64,000 nt of DNA from Verrucomicrobiota bacterium (GTDB lineage Bacteria; Verrucomicrobiota; Verrucomicrobiia; Limisphaerales; UBA1319), in the NCBI GenBank assembly GCA_022709905.1, contig JAKLHY010000001.1:141463-205462 (forward strand). Direction: 5' to 3'. The position numbers and the translations under genes are program-made. Below are positions 17,120 through 27,292 of this stretch, piece by piece (the stretch's first letter is position 1; each line of letters starts with the position of its first letter). The notes below the pieces were generated by a model that saw only the letters and a list, made by a program, of their open reading frames with translations, searched no databases and had not been told where the DNA came from.

Positions 17120-20100
17120 ATGCGAATTATCGTTTCCGGCCTGCCACTCCAGCGACATTTCTACAACGAATCGGAGCGCGGGTATGGGGCGGAGCCCCTG
17201 CCCGCAGCCCATGGCCATTTCAAGACGGGCTTAGACATTACGGCTGACCCTTCGAACACAGCCGCGCTCCGAGGTATTGCTGGAGTGCTGCTCTCGATTC
17301 TATTGCTGGCCGGAGGCTGCCTGTGTTCTCGAGCCGACAGCGTGATCGTTTTCAACGAGATCATGTACCACCCAGGAGCCGATGGGCCGGCCATCGAATG
17401 GATTGAACTGCACAATCAGATGGCTGTGGCTGTGGATCTGACCGGATGGTCCATCACCGGAGGAGTCAATTACTCGTTTCCCAATGGCACAACGATGGCC
17501 GGGGGCGATTACCTCGTCGTGTCCAGCACGCCCTTCGATCAACAACCCCTGGTGGGGCTCACTAATATTTTCGGGCCGTTTCAGGGTCGGCTTTCCAATG
17601 CCGGCGATTCCCTCGAGCTTCGGAACAACAACCATCGTGTTATGGACAAGATCGAGTATGGGGTGGAAGGCGACTGGCCTGTTGGCCCCGATGGCTCGGG
17701 CGTATCCTTGGCCAAGCGCAACGAGGATTTCGCCACTGAGCCTCCATGGAATTGGACAAGCAGCGCGCAGATTGGCGGCACGCCAGGCCGACGTAACTTT
17801 CCTGAGAACACATTCGTAATTGTCCAAACCACACCCGTGGACATCGATACCCCCTGGAGGTTCCTGGGCGAGGGAGGGGACCCGGGAATCGCCTGGCGCC
17901 AGAGCGCCTTCGACGACACCGCCTGGGCTCATGGACAGGGTCTGTTCAAGGCGGGGAATCCCGAGTTGCCATTGAGCGAGCCACAATCGGTGCCCACTTT
18001 GTTCAATTCCGGCACCGACAGCAACCACCAGGTTCTAGCCCCAGGCTCGGCCGATCCCCACTACCTGCTGACCCAATCCGCCATGGGCGCCCCCCCTCCG
18101 CCCTCGATCGCGGCGATCGTGATCGAGAATCATCCCGCCTGGGCGGCCAACGACAGTCAATCAAGCTGGATCGGCCCCTTGAATCCCGGCACGGCCAATG
18201 TCGCCGCCGGCGCTTACCATTACCGCACCCAGTTCTCCCTCGATGGATTTGATCCGTCGACATGTGTTTTGACCCTGATGATAGGAGCCGATAATCGTCT
18301 CAACGATGTCCGATTGAACGGCGCCTCGCGGGGCCTGAGTTATGTGGGGTTTTCGACCCTAAGTTCGCCTTTGACGCTATCGAACGGTTTCGTCGATGGC
18401 CTGAACACGCTCGATTTTCTAACGGTCAACGACGATACCAGCGCCAATCCAGCCGGATTCCGTGTTCAGTTGTCGGCAACAGCTCGAGCTCGATTCCTTT
18501 CCCGCACAACTCTCGCGGACGGCCCCGTGACCCGTTACTTGCGCGCTCGTTTTTTGTTCGAGGGCGCGCCTCAGTTCGCCGCGCTGGAGCTCGGGTGTGT
18601 CCTGGCTGGCGGAGCGGTTTTTTACCTCAATGACAGTGAGATCCTGCGCTTGAATCTGCCGCCGGGGCCTCTGTCCGGATCCACGCTGGCTTTGCCAACC
18701 GGCTCAAGCCCCCTCACTCAAGGCCCGTTCAGTTGCCCGACTTCGGCGCTGTTAGCCGGTACCAACGTGCTCGCGGTCGAACTGCACTCCTCCATGGATC
18801 ACCCCGCGGACATGCTGTTCGGCGCCAGCCTCTCCCTGACCGCGACCAATGTTCTTACCCCGCCCCCAATTCCCCTCGCGTTCAACGAATGTTCCTCCAC
18901 AACGAACAATCCTTTCTGGATTGAACTGATCAATATCAGCTCCAACCCCCTGGATCTTTCCGGGTGTGTTTTATCCCGGCCCGATGGAACGACAAACCGC
19001 GAATACGTGTGCCCTCGGCAAGTCCTCTCGCCCGGTGAATTCCTGGTTTTGAACAAAGCACTCCTCGGTTTCGACGCCGAACCCGGAGATCGACTCTTCC
19101 TGTATGCGCCGGGACGTGCCAGCCTGATCGATGCCATCGTCGCCCAACGCGAACCGCGCGGACGCTGGCCCGATGGCACCGGGACTTGGCAGCGTCCAGC
19201 GTCGCTCACCCCGGGGGCTTCCAACCACGTTGTTCTGCATCAGGATGTGGTGATCAACGAAATCATGTATCATCCGCCCTCCATCGCATCCGCCGCAGCC
19301 CAGCCGCTCGAAGAAACCCTCTTGCCCCTCACCGCCCGGTGGCGTTACGAGCCATCAGGGGCCGATCCCGAGACCGGCTGGTTCCAGCCCGCCTTTGACG
19401 ATCGCGCCTGGCCCCAGGGAAACGCCCTGATGTATGTCGAGGACGCCGCCTTGCCCGCGGCCAAAAACACACCACTCAAGCTCGGGCCAACGACGTTCTA
19501 CTTCCGAACGAGCTTTGTCTTTGAAGGCAACACAAACGGTCTGGAACTGTGCCTGGGCGCCGTTGTGGATGATGGCGCCGTTTTTTATCTGAACGGCCAG
19601 GAAGTCTCCCGAATCAACATGCCGGACGGCCCCGTGGATGCCCAGACCTTCGCCTCCCCGAGTGTGGGCGACGCCACTTACTTGGGGCCAATCATCCTGC
19701 CCATCAGTCCGTTGCTCCCCGGAACCAACCTCTTGGCCGTGGAAGTTCACCAGGCCTCGGCCAATAGCAGTGACGTGGTATTCGGGGCTGAACTGCTGGC
19801 AAGATATTCGGCAACACCCCCGCCAATTACTCCAGACGCAGACGAATCTTGGATCGAACTGCATAATCGAGGCAGCCAAACCGTCGATCTCGCCGGATGG
19901 CAGTTGACCCACGATATCGAATATGTCTTCGGACCAAACACGGTCATAACGCCCGGCGGTTACCTGGTGATCGCAAAGGACGTCGAATCCATGCAATCGA
20001 GCTATCCCGGCATTCCGGTGTTGGGTCCATTCAGCAAAAGGCTGAGTCGAAGCGAGGGACGCCTTCGGCTCCTGGATGCCTTGGGAAATCCCGCTGACGA

Positions 20101-23100
20101 ATTGCGTTACTTCGACAGCAAGCCCTGGCCTGACTACGCCGACGGCGGGGGATCGAGCTTGGAACTCCGTGATCCCTGGGCTGACAACTCAAAGGCCGAG
20201 GCCTGGGCCGCGAGCCTCGAGTCCCAACGTTCCGAATGGGTTCATTATACTTATCGGGGAACCGCGCGGAATGTTCTCGGCCCGACCCAATGGCGAGAAT
20301 TCGTGCTGGGCCTGCTCGATGCCGGCGAGTGTTTGATCGACGATTTGAGTGTGGTCGAAAATCCTTCCGGCACACCGATCCAGCTTTTGCAGAACGGGAA
20401 TTTTGAAACCGGTTTCACCGCCTGGCGCGCGCTGGGCAACCATCGTCACTCTTACCTCGAGCCGGACCCGGATCATCCCGGAAACCGGGTGCTGCATCTT
20501 GTGGCCACCGGTCCCACGGAACATATGCATAATCATCTCGAGACCACCCTGGCCAGTAACCGCTCCGTGGTCGATGGACGGGAATACGAAGTCTCTTACC
20601 GCGCCAAATGGCTGGCCGGCAATCGTCATCTCAATACCCGCCTCTATTTTAATCGCGTGGCCAAAACGACCGCACTGGCCCTGCCACGACATCCTGGCAC
20701 TCCCGGCGCCCGTAACTCCACTTTCCTCCCTAATACGGGTCCCACTTATCAGGAGTTGGGGCATTATCCTGTTCTGCCTAAGCCAGGCGAGCCCGTCGTT
20801 GTCAGGATCCGCGCCCATGACATCCATGGCATCAGCGACATGACCCTCCGCTGGGCGATCAATGGAGGCAGTTGGCGCAGCACTCCCATGACACCTGATG
20901 GCGCGCCGACAGACTCGGGCTACACGAACTACGTCGCCTCACTCGCGGGCAATCCTGCGGGAACCGGCGTGCAATTTTACGTCCAGGGCACTGATCGTTT
21001 GGGCGCCGTCTCAACCTTTCCGGCGGGGGGAACGAATTCTCGAGCGATTTTCAAAGTCGAGAGCAGCCTCCCGGCCCTGGGTCGGCTCCATCGCCTTCGC
21101 CTCTGGATGACGCCCAGTGAGGCGGCCTGGCTCCATGCGCCCACCAACGTGATGAGCAACGATCGTTTGGGATTGACGGTCGTCTACAATGATCGCGAGG
21201 TTTTCTATGATGTCGGCGTTCATCTGCAGGGCAGCGAACGCGGGCGCAACGACTCCTCGCGCGTGGGATTTACTTTGCGGTTCCAGGCCGATCATCTCTT
21301 CCGGGGCATCCAGAACAGCCTGGCTGCGGATAAATCCGGCGGTTATTCCGGCCTGGGGGGAAAGCACGACGAAATCCTGCTTTGGCACGCCATCAATCAC
21401 GCGGGCGGTCTGCCGGGCATGTACAACGATCTCGCCCAGATCCTCGCGCCTCGATCCCAGGAAAATGGCACTGCCCTCCTTCGCCTGGCCGCTTACGGAT
21501 CCGAATTCCTCGACAACCAGTATGCCAACGGAAGCGATGGTCCGCTCTATAAACTCGAGCTGATTTACTATCCCACCACGACCGCCACCGGAGATCCGCA
21601 GGCCCCCAAATTGCCCCAGCCCGATAACGTCATCAACATGGACCTCCAAAACTGGGGAGCTGATCCCGAAAACTACCGGTGGATCTTCCGCCAGGAAAAC
21701 CGCAACGACAACGATGACCACAGCCTCTTGATCGCCTTGAACCAAGCCCTGAGCCTCAGCGGCGCCGCATTCGAGTCGCAGACCAGCGCCCTGATGGATG
21801 TCGACGAATGGATGCGCGCCCTCGCTTTCCTGGGATTGATCGGGGCCGGCGACATGTTCACTTACGGGTTAAACCACAATTTTCTCATCTACTTCAGGCC
21901 GGAAGATCAGAAGGCCATGGCCTTTCTTTTCGATATGGATTACCAGTTCGTGCAACCTGTCACTTCCTCGTTTCCGGGATCCGGCTCGCAAAACATCTAT
22001 CGATTGACCATGCTCCCCAATAACTACCGGCGTTATTGCCATCATCTGCTGAGCCTGATCCATACCACGGTTAACTCCGCCTATCTCACCCCCTGGGCCG
22101 ATCATTACTCCGGTTTGCTCGGCCAAAACTGGCGCCGCGCGGTCAACTACCTCGTGCAGCGCGGGGATTATGTCCGCAGCCGGTTGCCCCTCAACATTCC
22201 CTTTGCCATCACAAGCAATGCCGGCCGCGATTTCAGCGCCACTCAAAACCGGGTTCCCCTCGCCGGCACCGCCCCGCTTACCGTCAACGCAATCGTCGTT
22301 AACGGAATTCCACAGCCCGTCGTCTGGACCACCCTCACCAATTGGACCCTCACCGTTTCCCTTCCGGGACGCACCAACCGCCTCACGATCGAAGGCGTCG
22401 ATTCAAACGGTCATCTCCTTTCGAATGCCTCCGATTCCATCACCATCACCAACCTCAGCGCGCCCTCCATGCAACCGGTGGTGATCAACGAATGGATGGC
22501 CGATAGCGCCGGTCCCGGTGGCCTCGCCGATCCCAAGGATGGCGATTACCCGGACTGGTTTGAATTGTATAATCCAAACCACACCGCCGTGGATCTCTCG
22601 GGCAGCTTCCTGACCGATACGCTCGCCCTGCCGAACATGTTCGTCATCCCCGCCAATACCATCATCCCTCCTCACGGATTCCTGCTGGTCTGGGCGGATG
22701 CTCAGACCCACCAAAATAACCCCGCGCTCTCCGCCGATCTCCATGTCAACTTCCAGCTCAGCAAAGCCGGCGATTTTATTGGCCTCTTCGGATCCGATGG
22801 CCTTTTGCAGCATGCGGTGACCTTCGGAGCGCAGGCCGAGAACCTGAGCGAGGGCCTGTATCCCGACGGTAACATCACCACCGTGGTTCCCATGCCCGAT
22901 TGGTCGCCCCGGGCCAGCAATCGACTGGGTCCGCCGTCCCCGCCCCAATTGCGTGAAATTACGCGCCGGACCGATGGCTCGGTCTCGTTTGTCTTCAGCG
23001 CGATACCCGGACGCGCCTATCGTGTGGAAACCTGCCAGGATGTCGATCGGCCGGACTGGGTAGCCTTGGGCTTGAACCTCGTTGCGACAGATCCCTGGAT

Positions 23101-23164
23101 GACGGTCGTGGATGAACCGAGGGGGCTGGAGCGGCGATTCTATCGGGTGATGCTGATTCCCTAG
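17120..23164 (+). CDS. Giant secreted protein with lamin-tail domains and a CotH-like domain
   Basis: The 2014-residue protein has a 50-residue N-terminal extension before a signal/membrane segment (GVLLSILLLAGGCLC, about 54-68). Lamin-tail (LTD) units occur near residues 74-210 (VFNEIMYHPGADG), 585-700, 705-1010 (VVINEIMYHPP then WIELHNRGSQTVDLAGW) and 1786-1900 (VVINEWMADSAG). Beta-sandwich inserts containing LTVNDD or VFYLN motifs lie between them. A CotH-type domain occupies about 1317-1660 (DVGVHLQGSERGR, LWHAINHAGG, MAFLFDMDYQF). CotH proteins are atypical kinases; the bacterial secreted versions are poorly characterised. The tail is a short beta module (RAYRVETCQD). It could be a surface or matrix protein of the glycan-degrading apparatus; that is inference. 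It ends 18 nt before the isomerase gene. Confidence 0.78.
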   Translation: MRIIVSGLPLQRHFYNESERGYGAEPLPAAHGHFKTGLDITADPSNTAALRGIAGVLLSILLLAGGCLCSRADSVIVFNEIMYHPGADGPAIEWIELHNQMAVAVDLTGWSITGGVNYSFPNGTTMAGGDYLVVSSTPFDQQPLVGLTNIFGPFQGRLSNAGDSLELRNNNHRVMDKIEYGVEGDWPVGPDGSGVSLAKRNEDFATEPPWNWTSSAQIGGTPGRRNFPENTFVIVQTTPVDIDTPWRFLGEGGDPGIAWRQSAFDDTAWAHGQGLFKAGNPELPLSEPQSVPTLFNSGTDSNHQVLAPGSADPHYLLTQSAMGAPPPPSIAAIVIENHPAWAANDSQSSWIGPLNPGTANVAAGAYHYRTQFSLDGFDPSTCVLTLMIGADNRLNDVRLNGASRGLSYVGFSTLSSPLTLSNGFVDGLNTLDFLTVNDDTSANPAGFRVQLSATARARFLSRTTLADGPVTRYLRARFLFEGAPQFAALELGCVLAGGAVFYLNDSEILRLNLPPGPLSGSTLALPTGSSPLTQGPFSCPTSALLAGTNVLAVELHSSMDHPADMLFGASLSLTATNVLTPPPIPLAFNECSSTTNNPFWIELINISSNPLDLSGCVLSRPDGTTNREYVCPRQVLSPGEFLVLNKALLGFDAEPGDRLFLYAPGRASLIDAIVAQREPRGRWPDGTGTWQRPASLTPGASNHVVLHQDVVINEIMYHPPSIASAAAQPLEETLLPLTARWRYEPSGADPETGWFQPAFDDRAWPQGNALMYVEDAALPAAKNTPLKLGPTTFYFRTSFVFEGNTNGLELCLGAVVDDGAVFYLNGQEVSRINMPDGPVDAQTFASPSVGDATYLGPIILPISPLLPGTNLLAVEVHQASANSSDVVFGAELLARYSATPPPITPDADESWIELHNRGSQTVDLAGWQLTHDIEYVFGPNTVITPGGYLVIAKDVESMQSSYPGIPVLGPFSKRLSRSEGRLRLLDALGNPADELRYFDSKPWPDYADGGGSSLELRDPWADNSKAEAWAASLESQRSEWVHYTYRGTARNVLGPTQWREFVLGLLDAGECLIDDLSVVENPSGTPIQLLQNGNFETGFTAWRALGNHRHSYLEPDPDHPGNRVLHLVATGPTEHMHNHLETTLASNRSVVDGREYEVSYRAKWLAGNRHLNTRLYFNRVAKTTALALPRHPGTPGARNSTFLPNTGPTYQELGHYPVLPKPGEPVVVRIRAHDIHGISDMTLRWAINGGSWRSTPMTPDGAPTDSGYTNYVASLAGNPAGTGVQFYVQGTDRLGAVSTFPAGGTNSRAIFKVESSLPALGRLHRLRLWMTPSEAAWLHAPTNVMSNDRLGLTVVYNDREVFYDVGVHLQGSERGRNDSSRVGFTLRFQADHLFRGIQNSLAADKSGGYSGLGGKHDEILLWHAINHAGGLPGMYNDLAQILAPRSQENGTALLRLAAYGSEFLDNQYANGSDGPLYKLELIYYPTTTATGDPQAPKLPQPDNVINMDLQNWGADPENYRWIFRQENRNDNDDHSLLIALNQALSLSGAAFESQTSALMDVDEWMRALAFLGLIGAGDMFTYGLNHNFLIYFRPEDQKAMAFLFDMDYQFVQPVTSSFPGSGSQNIYRLTMLPNNYRRYCHHLLSLIHTTVNSAYLTPWADHYSGLLGQNWRRAVNYLVQRGDYVRSRLPLNIPFAITSNAGRDFSATQNRVPLAGTAPLTVNAIVVNGIPQPVVWTTLTNWTLTVSLPGRTNRLTIEGVDSNGHLLSNASDSITITNLSAPSMQPVVINEWMADSAGPGGLADPKDGDYPDWFELYNPNHTAVDLSGSFLTDTLALPNMFVIPANTIIPPHGFLLVWADAQTHQNNPALSADLHVNFQLSKAGDFIGLFGSDGLLQHAVTFGAQAENLSEGLYPDGNITTVVPMPDWSPRASNRLGPPSPPQLREITRRTDGSVSFVFSAIPGRAYRVETCQDVDRPDWVALGLNLVATDPWMTVVDEPRGLERRFYRVMLIP

Positions 23165-23182
23165 GCTGGCGAGAAACCTGAC

Positions 23183-24607
23183 ATGAGAAAAACCAAAGTG
23201 GGATTATTCGGGATTGGGCTTGATACTTACTGGCCTCAGTTTCGCGGTTTGAAACGGCGCCTGGAAGGCTACCTCGATGCGGTCCAAAACCGCCTCGAGC
23301 GCCCTGAGGTCGAAGTGGTCAATCTCGGTCTTATCGATACTCCCCCCAAAGCCCTCGAAGCCGGCCATCGGTTCCGCCAGGAGGATGTCGATATCCTCTT
23401 TTTGCACGTTACCACCTATGCCTTGTCTTCGACCGTGTTGCCGGTGGTCCAACGCGCCAAGGTGCCGGTGATTATCCTCAACCTTTCGCCTGTTCCCGCG
23501 ATGGATTACGCCGCGTTCAACCGCCTCGGGAATCGCACCGCCATGACCGGCGAGTGGCTCGCCCACTGCGGCGCTTGTCCGGTCCCCGAAATTGCCAATG
23601 TCTTCAACCGCGCCCGAATCGCGTTCTACCAGGTCACGGGCATGTTGCATGACGATCCGATTTGCTGGGATGCGGTCAACAGCTGGATCGAATCGGCCCG
23701 TGTGGCCGGCATCATGTTCCACAATCGCCTGGGCCTGATGGGACATTACTATTGCGGCATGCTGGATATCGCGTCCGACCTGACTCAACACTGCGCCACG
23801 TTCGGAGGCCACATGGAAATTATCGAGGTCGAGGAACTCGCCGCCCTGCGCCGCGCGGTGACCGCCAGACAAATCCATTCCCGAGTCCGCGAGTTTTACC
23901 AGGCCTTTGACGTCCAGTCCGATTGTTCGGCGGCCGAACTCGAACGGGCCGCCCGCACCTCGGTGGCCTTGGATCGGCTGGTCAAAGAACACGACCTCGG
24001 GTCATTGGCCTATTACCACATGGGAACGGGAAACGAGGAAAACGAAGACGCCATCAGCTCGATTATCCTCGGCAACTCGATGCTGACAGCCCGGGGCATC
24101 CCGGTGGCGGGCGAGTATGAAGTGAAAAATGTCCAGGCAATGAAAATCCTCGACAGTTTCGGCGTCGGGGGGTCGTTCACCGAGTATTACGCCATGGACT
24201 ACAAGGACGACGTGGTCCTTATGGGACACGATGGTCCCGGGCACATCGCCATCGCCCAAGGCAAGACCAAGGTCCGGCCTTTGCAGGTTTATCACGGGAA
24301 AGTCGGCCGGGGGCTCTCGGTGGAAATGTCCGTGAAACACGGGCCGGTGACCTTGCTGGCTGTCGTGCAAACGGCCGAGGGCCAATTGAAGTTCCTGGTG
24401 GCCGAAGCCGAATCCGTCCCCGGTCCGATCCTGGAAATTGGCAATACCAACAGCCGTTATCGCTTCCGTATCGGCGCTCGGCAATTCGTGAACGATTGGA
24501 ATCTCGAGGGCCCGGCCCATCATTGCGCGGTCGGCGTCGGCCACGTGGCTGGCAAGATTGAGAAACTCGGCCAACTGCTCGGCATGGAAACCATCAGAGT
24601 CTGCTAA
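23183..24607 (+). CDS. L-arabinose/L-fucose isomerase-like sugar isomerase
   Basis: Cytoplasmic 474-residue protein of the AraA/FucI-like superfamily. Four putative metal ligands are in the right order: Glu311 (VAGEYEVKN), Glu334 (GGSFTEYY), His349 (LMGHDGPGH) and His446 or 447 (GPAHHCAVG). Their spacings resemble Glu306, Glu333, His350 and His450 of E. coli AraA. The family interconverts aldoses and ketoses using Mn2+. With two rhamnosidase genes immediately downstream, the substrate may be a deoxy sugar such as rhamnose or fucose rather than arabinose; this is inference. It lies 18 nt after the CotH gene and 13 nt before the next gene, so it is probably part of one operon. Confidence 0.8.
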   Translation: MRKTKVGLFGIGLDTYWPQFRGLKRRLEGYLDAVQNRLERPEVEVVNLGLIDTPPKALEAGHRFRQEDVDILFLHVTTYALSSTVLPVVQRAKVPVIILNLSPVPAMDYAAFNRLGNRTAMTGEWLAHCGACPVPEIANVFNRARIAFYQVTGMLHDDPICWDAVNSWIESARVAGIMFHNRLGLMGHYYCGMLDIASDLTQHCATFGGHMEIIEVEELAALRRAVTARQIHSRVREFYQAFDVQSDCSAAELERAARTSVALDRLVKEHDLGSLAYYHMGTGNEENEDAISSIILGNSMLTARGIPVAGEYEVKNVQAMKILDSFGVGGSFTEYYAMDYKDDVVLMGHDGPGHIAIAQGKTKVRPLQVYHGKVGRGLSVEMSVKHGPVTLLAVVQTAEGQLKFLVAEAESVPGPILEIGNTNSRYRFRIGARQFVNDWNLEGPAHHCAVGVGHVAGKIEKLGQLLGMETIRVC

Positions 24608-24620
24608 ACACCATATCCGT

Positions 24621-27242
24621 ATGATGAAACGAATCCGCAATTCATGGAGATCCGGCGCGCGAATCGCCGCCACGCTCGCTTTATGCGCCACCTGTGTCCA
24701 GGGAGGGGAATCCTTTGCAAACCTCGAACGCCAATTCCGCGAACTCCCCCTCGAGGCGCGTCGCTTGACCGGTCCGTTGTTCTGGTTACACGGCGACGAT
24801 ACCCGGGAACGCCTCGAGATGTACGTCGAAAAGGTCGCCGAGGGCGGCAACGGTTCCTTCACCACCGAGTCGCGTCCCCACACGGATTGGCTGGGACCCG
24901 GCTGGTGGCGGGATCTCGATATTTGCCTCGCCGCCGCCAAGCGTCATAATCTCAAGCTTTGGATCTTTGACGAGAAGTGGTGGCCCAGCCAGGGCGTGGG
25001 TGGCAAGGTCCCACCCCGGTACGCCGCCAAGCAGTTGGTCGGAACCGCTGTCGACACCGAGGGGCCTGGCGAATTCAAGGGCGATGATTATGCCGGTGAA
25101 CATTACATCGCGTCAGTCGCCGGACGCATCGCCTCGGATAACACGATCGACGCCAACAGCCTGATCGACCTCGCCCCTGCCATCCAAAAAGGCCAGCTTG
25201 CCTGGACCGTCCCTGCTGGCCGCTGGCGGGTCATGAAGTTTACCTGGCAAACCGCGCCCGGCCTGGGCCAGGGGGGCGGCAAAGAACTGAGCGTCGACGG
25301 CGCCAGCAAAGATTGCGTGGATTGGTACCTCCAGACGGTGTATCAGCCGCATTACGATCGATACAAAGCCGACTTCGGAAAAACCATCGTCGGATTCTTC
25401 TATGATGAACCCGAGACGCGCGGGGATTGGGGCACCGAACTCAATCAGGTTCTGGCGGAATGCAAGATCGACTGGAAAAAGGCCTACGTCGCTTACAAAT
25501 TCCAACTCTCGGGCGAAGAACATGTCGGCGCGCGGTACCAGTATCTCGATGCCCGGGCCGAAGCCTGGGGCCGAACCATGTATGGCGGCATCACGCGATG
25601 GTGCGAACAACGCGGCGTCAAATCGATCGGGCATTTCATGGAGCACGCCGGGATGTATCGGCTTCCCGACTTCTCCGGCGGCGACATGATGCGGCTCCAA
25701 AAATACAGCAGCATGGGCGGCATCGACGCCGTGTTCTCCCAGTTCAAACCCGGCCAGCGCGCGGCTTACGACGCTCCCTGCTGGCAAACCCCCAAACTCG
25801 GTAGTTCCATCACCCATGCCTACGGCAAGTCGGACGACGTCAGCATGGTCGAGATCTTCGGCGCCCGTGGCCAAGACTTGTCCTATCCCGAGATGAAATG
25901 GTGGACCGATGCCATGCACGTTGCCGGGGTGAACTTCCTGATCCCACACTCCTTCAATCCGCGCGCTCCCTACGATACCGATTGCCCGCCCTATTTCTAC
26001 AACGGCGGATTCGAGCCCCGCTGGCCGCTCTACCGTCTGTTCGCCGATTACACCAGCCGCCTCAGTCTGATGCTCACCGGCGGACGGCATGTCGCCCCGG
26101 TTGCCCTCCTCTTTGCGGGCCAAAGCGCCCATGTCGGACGCAGCGTTCCTCCCGATCAGTTGAGCGAAGTCCTCCAAGACGCGCTCTACGATTGCGATTG
26201 GCTGCCTTACGAGGTTTTCGAGCATGACACGTTGATCGTTGAAAAAAACCTCAAGCTCCGACAGGAATCCTACAAAGTCCTTGTCGTGCCTCCCGTCGAA
26301 GTCATCCCTTACCCAGTGCTTTCCAAGGCCAAGGCGTTCTTTGACGCGGGCGGTGTCGTGTTAGGCTATGGGTTTCTGCCGACAAAATCCGCTACCCTCG
26401 GCAATACCTCCGCCGATATTGCCGCGTTGCGTAACGCTGTCTGGGGCGATCCACAACCTGGGCTGGCCGTCTGTAAAACCAGCCCGAAGGGCGGTCGATC
26501 CTATCTGCTTCCCGAAAAGCCCACGCCCGAACAACTCGAACAAACCCTCGCCGGCGACGCCCGGATTCATCCCACCTGCGAGGTCATCGAGGGCAAGACC
26601 GATCATTGGCTGCACGTCCTGCATCGAGTCAAGGAGGGACGCGATTTGTTTTTTATTGCCAACCAAAATTATACCGGCGAGCCACGGCAGTTCAGATTTC
26701 GTTTTGCCGCGAAAGGCGTGCCCGAGTGCTGGGATGCGATGCGCAACGAAATCACCGGCGTCCCTTACACGCGTCAAGGGGATCATGTGGAACTGACGCT
26801 GACCTTGGAGCCCAACGAAAGTGTGTTGTTGGTGTTCCAGCCAGAACAGCGCCCACTCGCCATGCGATTAGAACCCGGCGCGACCGCGCCATCCCGCGTC
26901 CTCACCATCACCCGGAAAGCCCTCTCGCCGCCTCCCGAGCCGAGACTCGAGGCCAACGGACGCAAGACCACTCTCAGCCCCGTGAAAGCCAATCCCTACC
27001 TCGGCAGTGTCGAGGTTCCATCGAACCTTAACCTTCGCAAAAATCGGGTGTATCTCGAAGTCGATGATCTGGCTCCCGAAGCTGCGGCCCGGGTCAGCAT
27101 TAATAACCACTTCGTCGGCGGATTCGTGGGCAAACCCTTGAGATTGGAGATAAGCGCCCATTTGAAGCCCGGACAAAACACGATTCAACTGGAACCGTTC
27201 GCTCCTGAAACCGCCCGGCTGTCCATTTATCCACGCGATTAG
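24621..27242 (+). CDS. Secreted glycoside hydrolase, GH106-like (putative alpha-L-rhamnosidase)
   Basis: From the ATG at 24621 (873 residues) the protein has a signal peptide (SGARIAATLALCATCVQG). A TIM-barrel-like domain of the large rhamnosidase/glycosyl-hydrolase group follows (RLTGPLFWLHGDDTRERL, CLAAAKRHNLKLWIFDEKWW, VGFFYDEPETRGDW, SIGHFMEHAG). A middle Rossmann-like segment (YKVLVVPPVEVIPYPVL) resembles the glutamine-amidotransferase-like domain of GH106 proteins. A C-terminal jelly-roll (about 775-873) resembles GH2-type sugar-binding domains. The acidic residues in VGFFYDEPET are catalytic candidates. It is more divergent from characterised rhamnosidases than the next gene. A start at 24558 would overlap the isomerase gene and spoil the signal peptide. 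Confidence 0.75.
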   Translation: MMKRIRNSWRSGARIAATLALCATCVQGGESFANLERQFRELPLEARRLTGPLFWLHGDDTRERLEMYVEKVAEGGNGSFTTESRPHTDWLGPGWWRDLDICLAAAKRHNLKLWIFDEKWWPSQGVGGKVPPRYAAKQLVGTAVDTEGPGEFKGDDYAGEHYIASVAGRIASDNTIDANSLIDLAPAIQKGQLAWTVPAGRWRVMKFTWQTAPGLGQGGGKELSVDGASKDCVDWYLQTVYQPHYDRYKADFGKTIVGFFYDEPETRGDWGTELNQVLAECKIDWKKAYVAYKFQLSGEEHVGARYQYLDARAEAWGRTMYGGITRWCEQRGVKSIGHFMEHAGMYRLPDFSGGDMMRLQKYSSMGGIDAVFSQFKPGQRAAYDAPCWQTPKLGSSITHAYGKSDDVSMVEIFGARGQDLSYPEMKWWTDAMHVAGVNFLIPHSFNPRAPYDTDCPPYFYNGGFEPRWPLYRLFADYTSRLSLMLTGGRHVAPVALLFAGQSAHVGRSVPPDQLSEVLQDALYDCDWLPYEVFEHDTLIVEKNLKLRQESYKVLVVPPVEVIPYPVLSKAKAFFDAGGVVLGYGFLPTKSATLGNTSADIAALRNAVWGDPQPGLAVCKTSPKGGRSYLLPEKPTPEQLEQTLAGDARIHPTCEVIEGKTDHWLHVLHRVKEGRDLFFIANQNYTGEPRQFRFRFAAKGVPECWDAMRNEITGVPYTRQGDHVELTLTLEPNESVLLVFQPEQRPLAMRLEPGATAPSRVLTITRKALSPPPEPRLEANGRKTTLSPVKANPYLGSVEVPSNLNLRKNRVYLEVDDLAPEAAARVSINNHFVGGFVGKPLRLEISAHLKPGQNTIQLEPFAPETARLSIYPRD

Positions 27243-27292
27243 ACCGATGGCCTGAAGAGACCCTCCGGTAGTCCACAACATCACAAAACATC

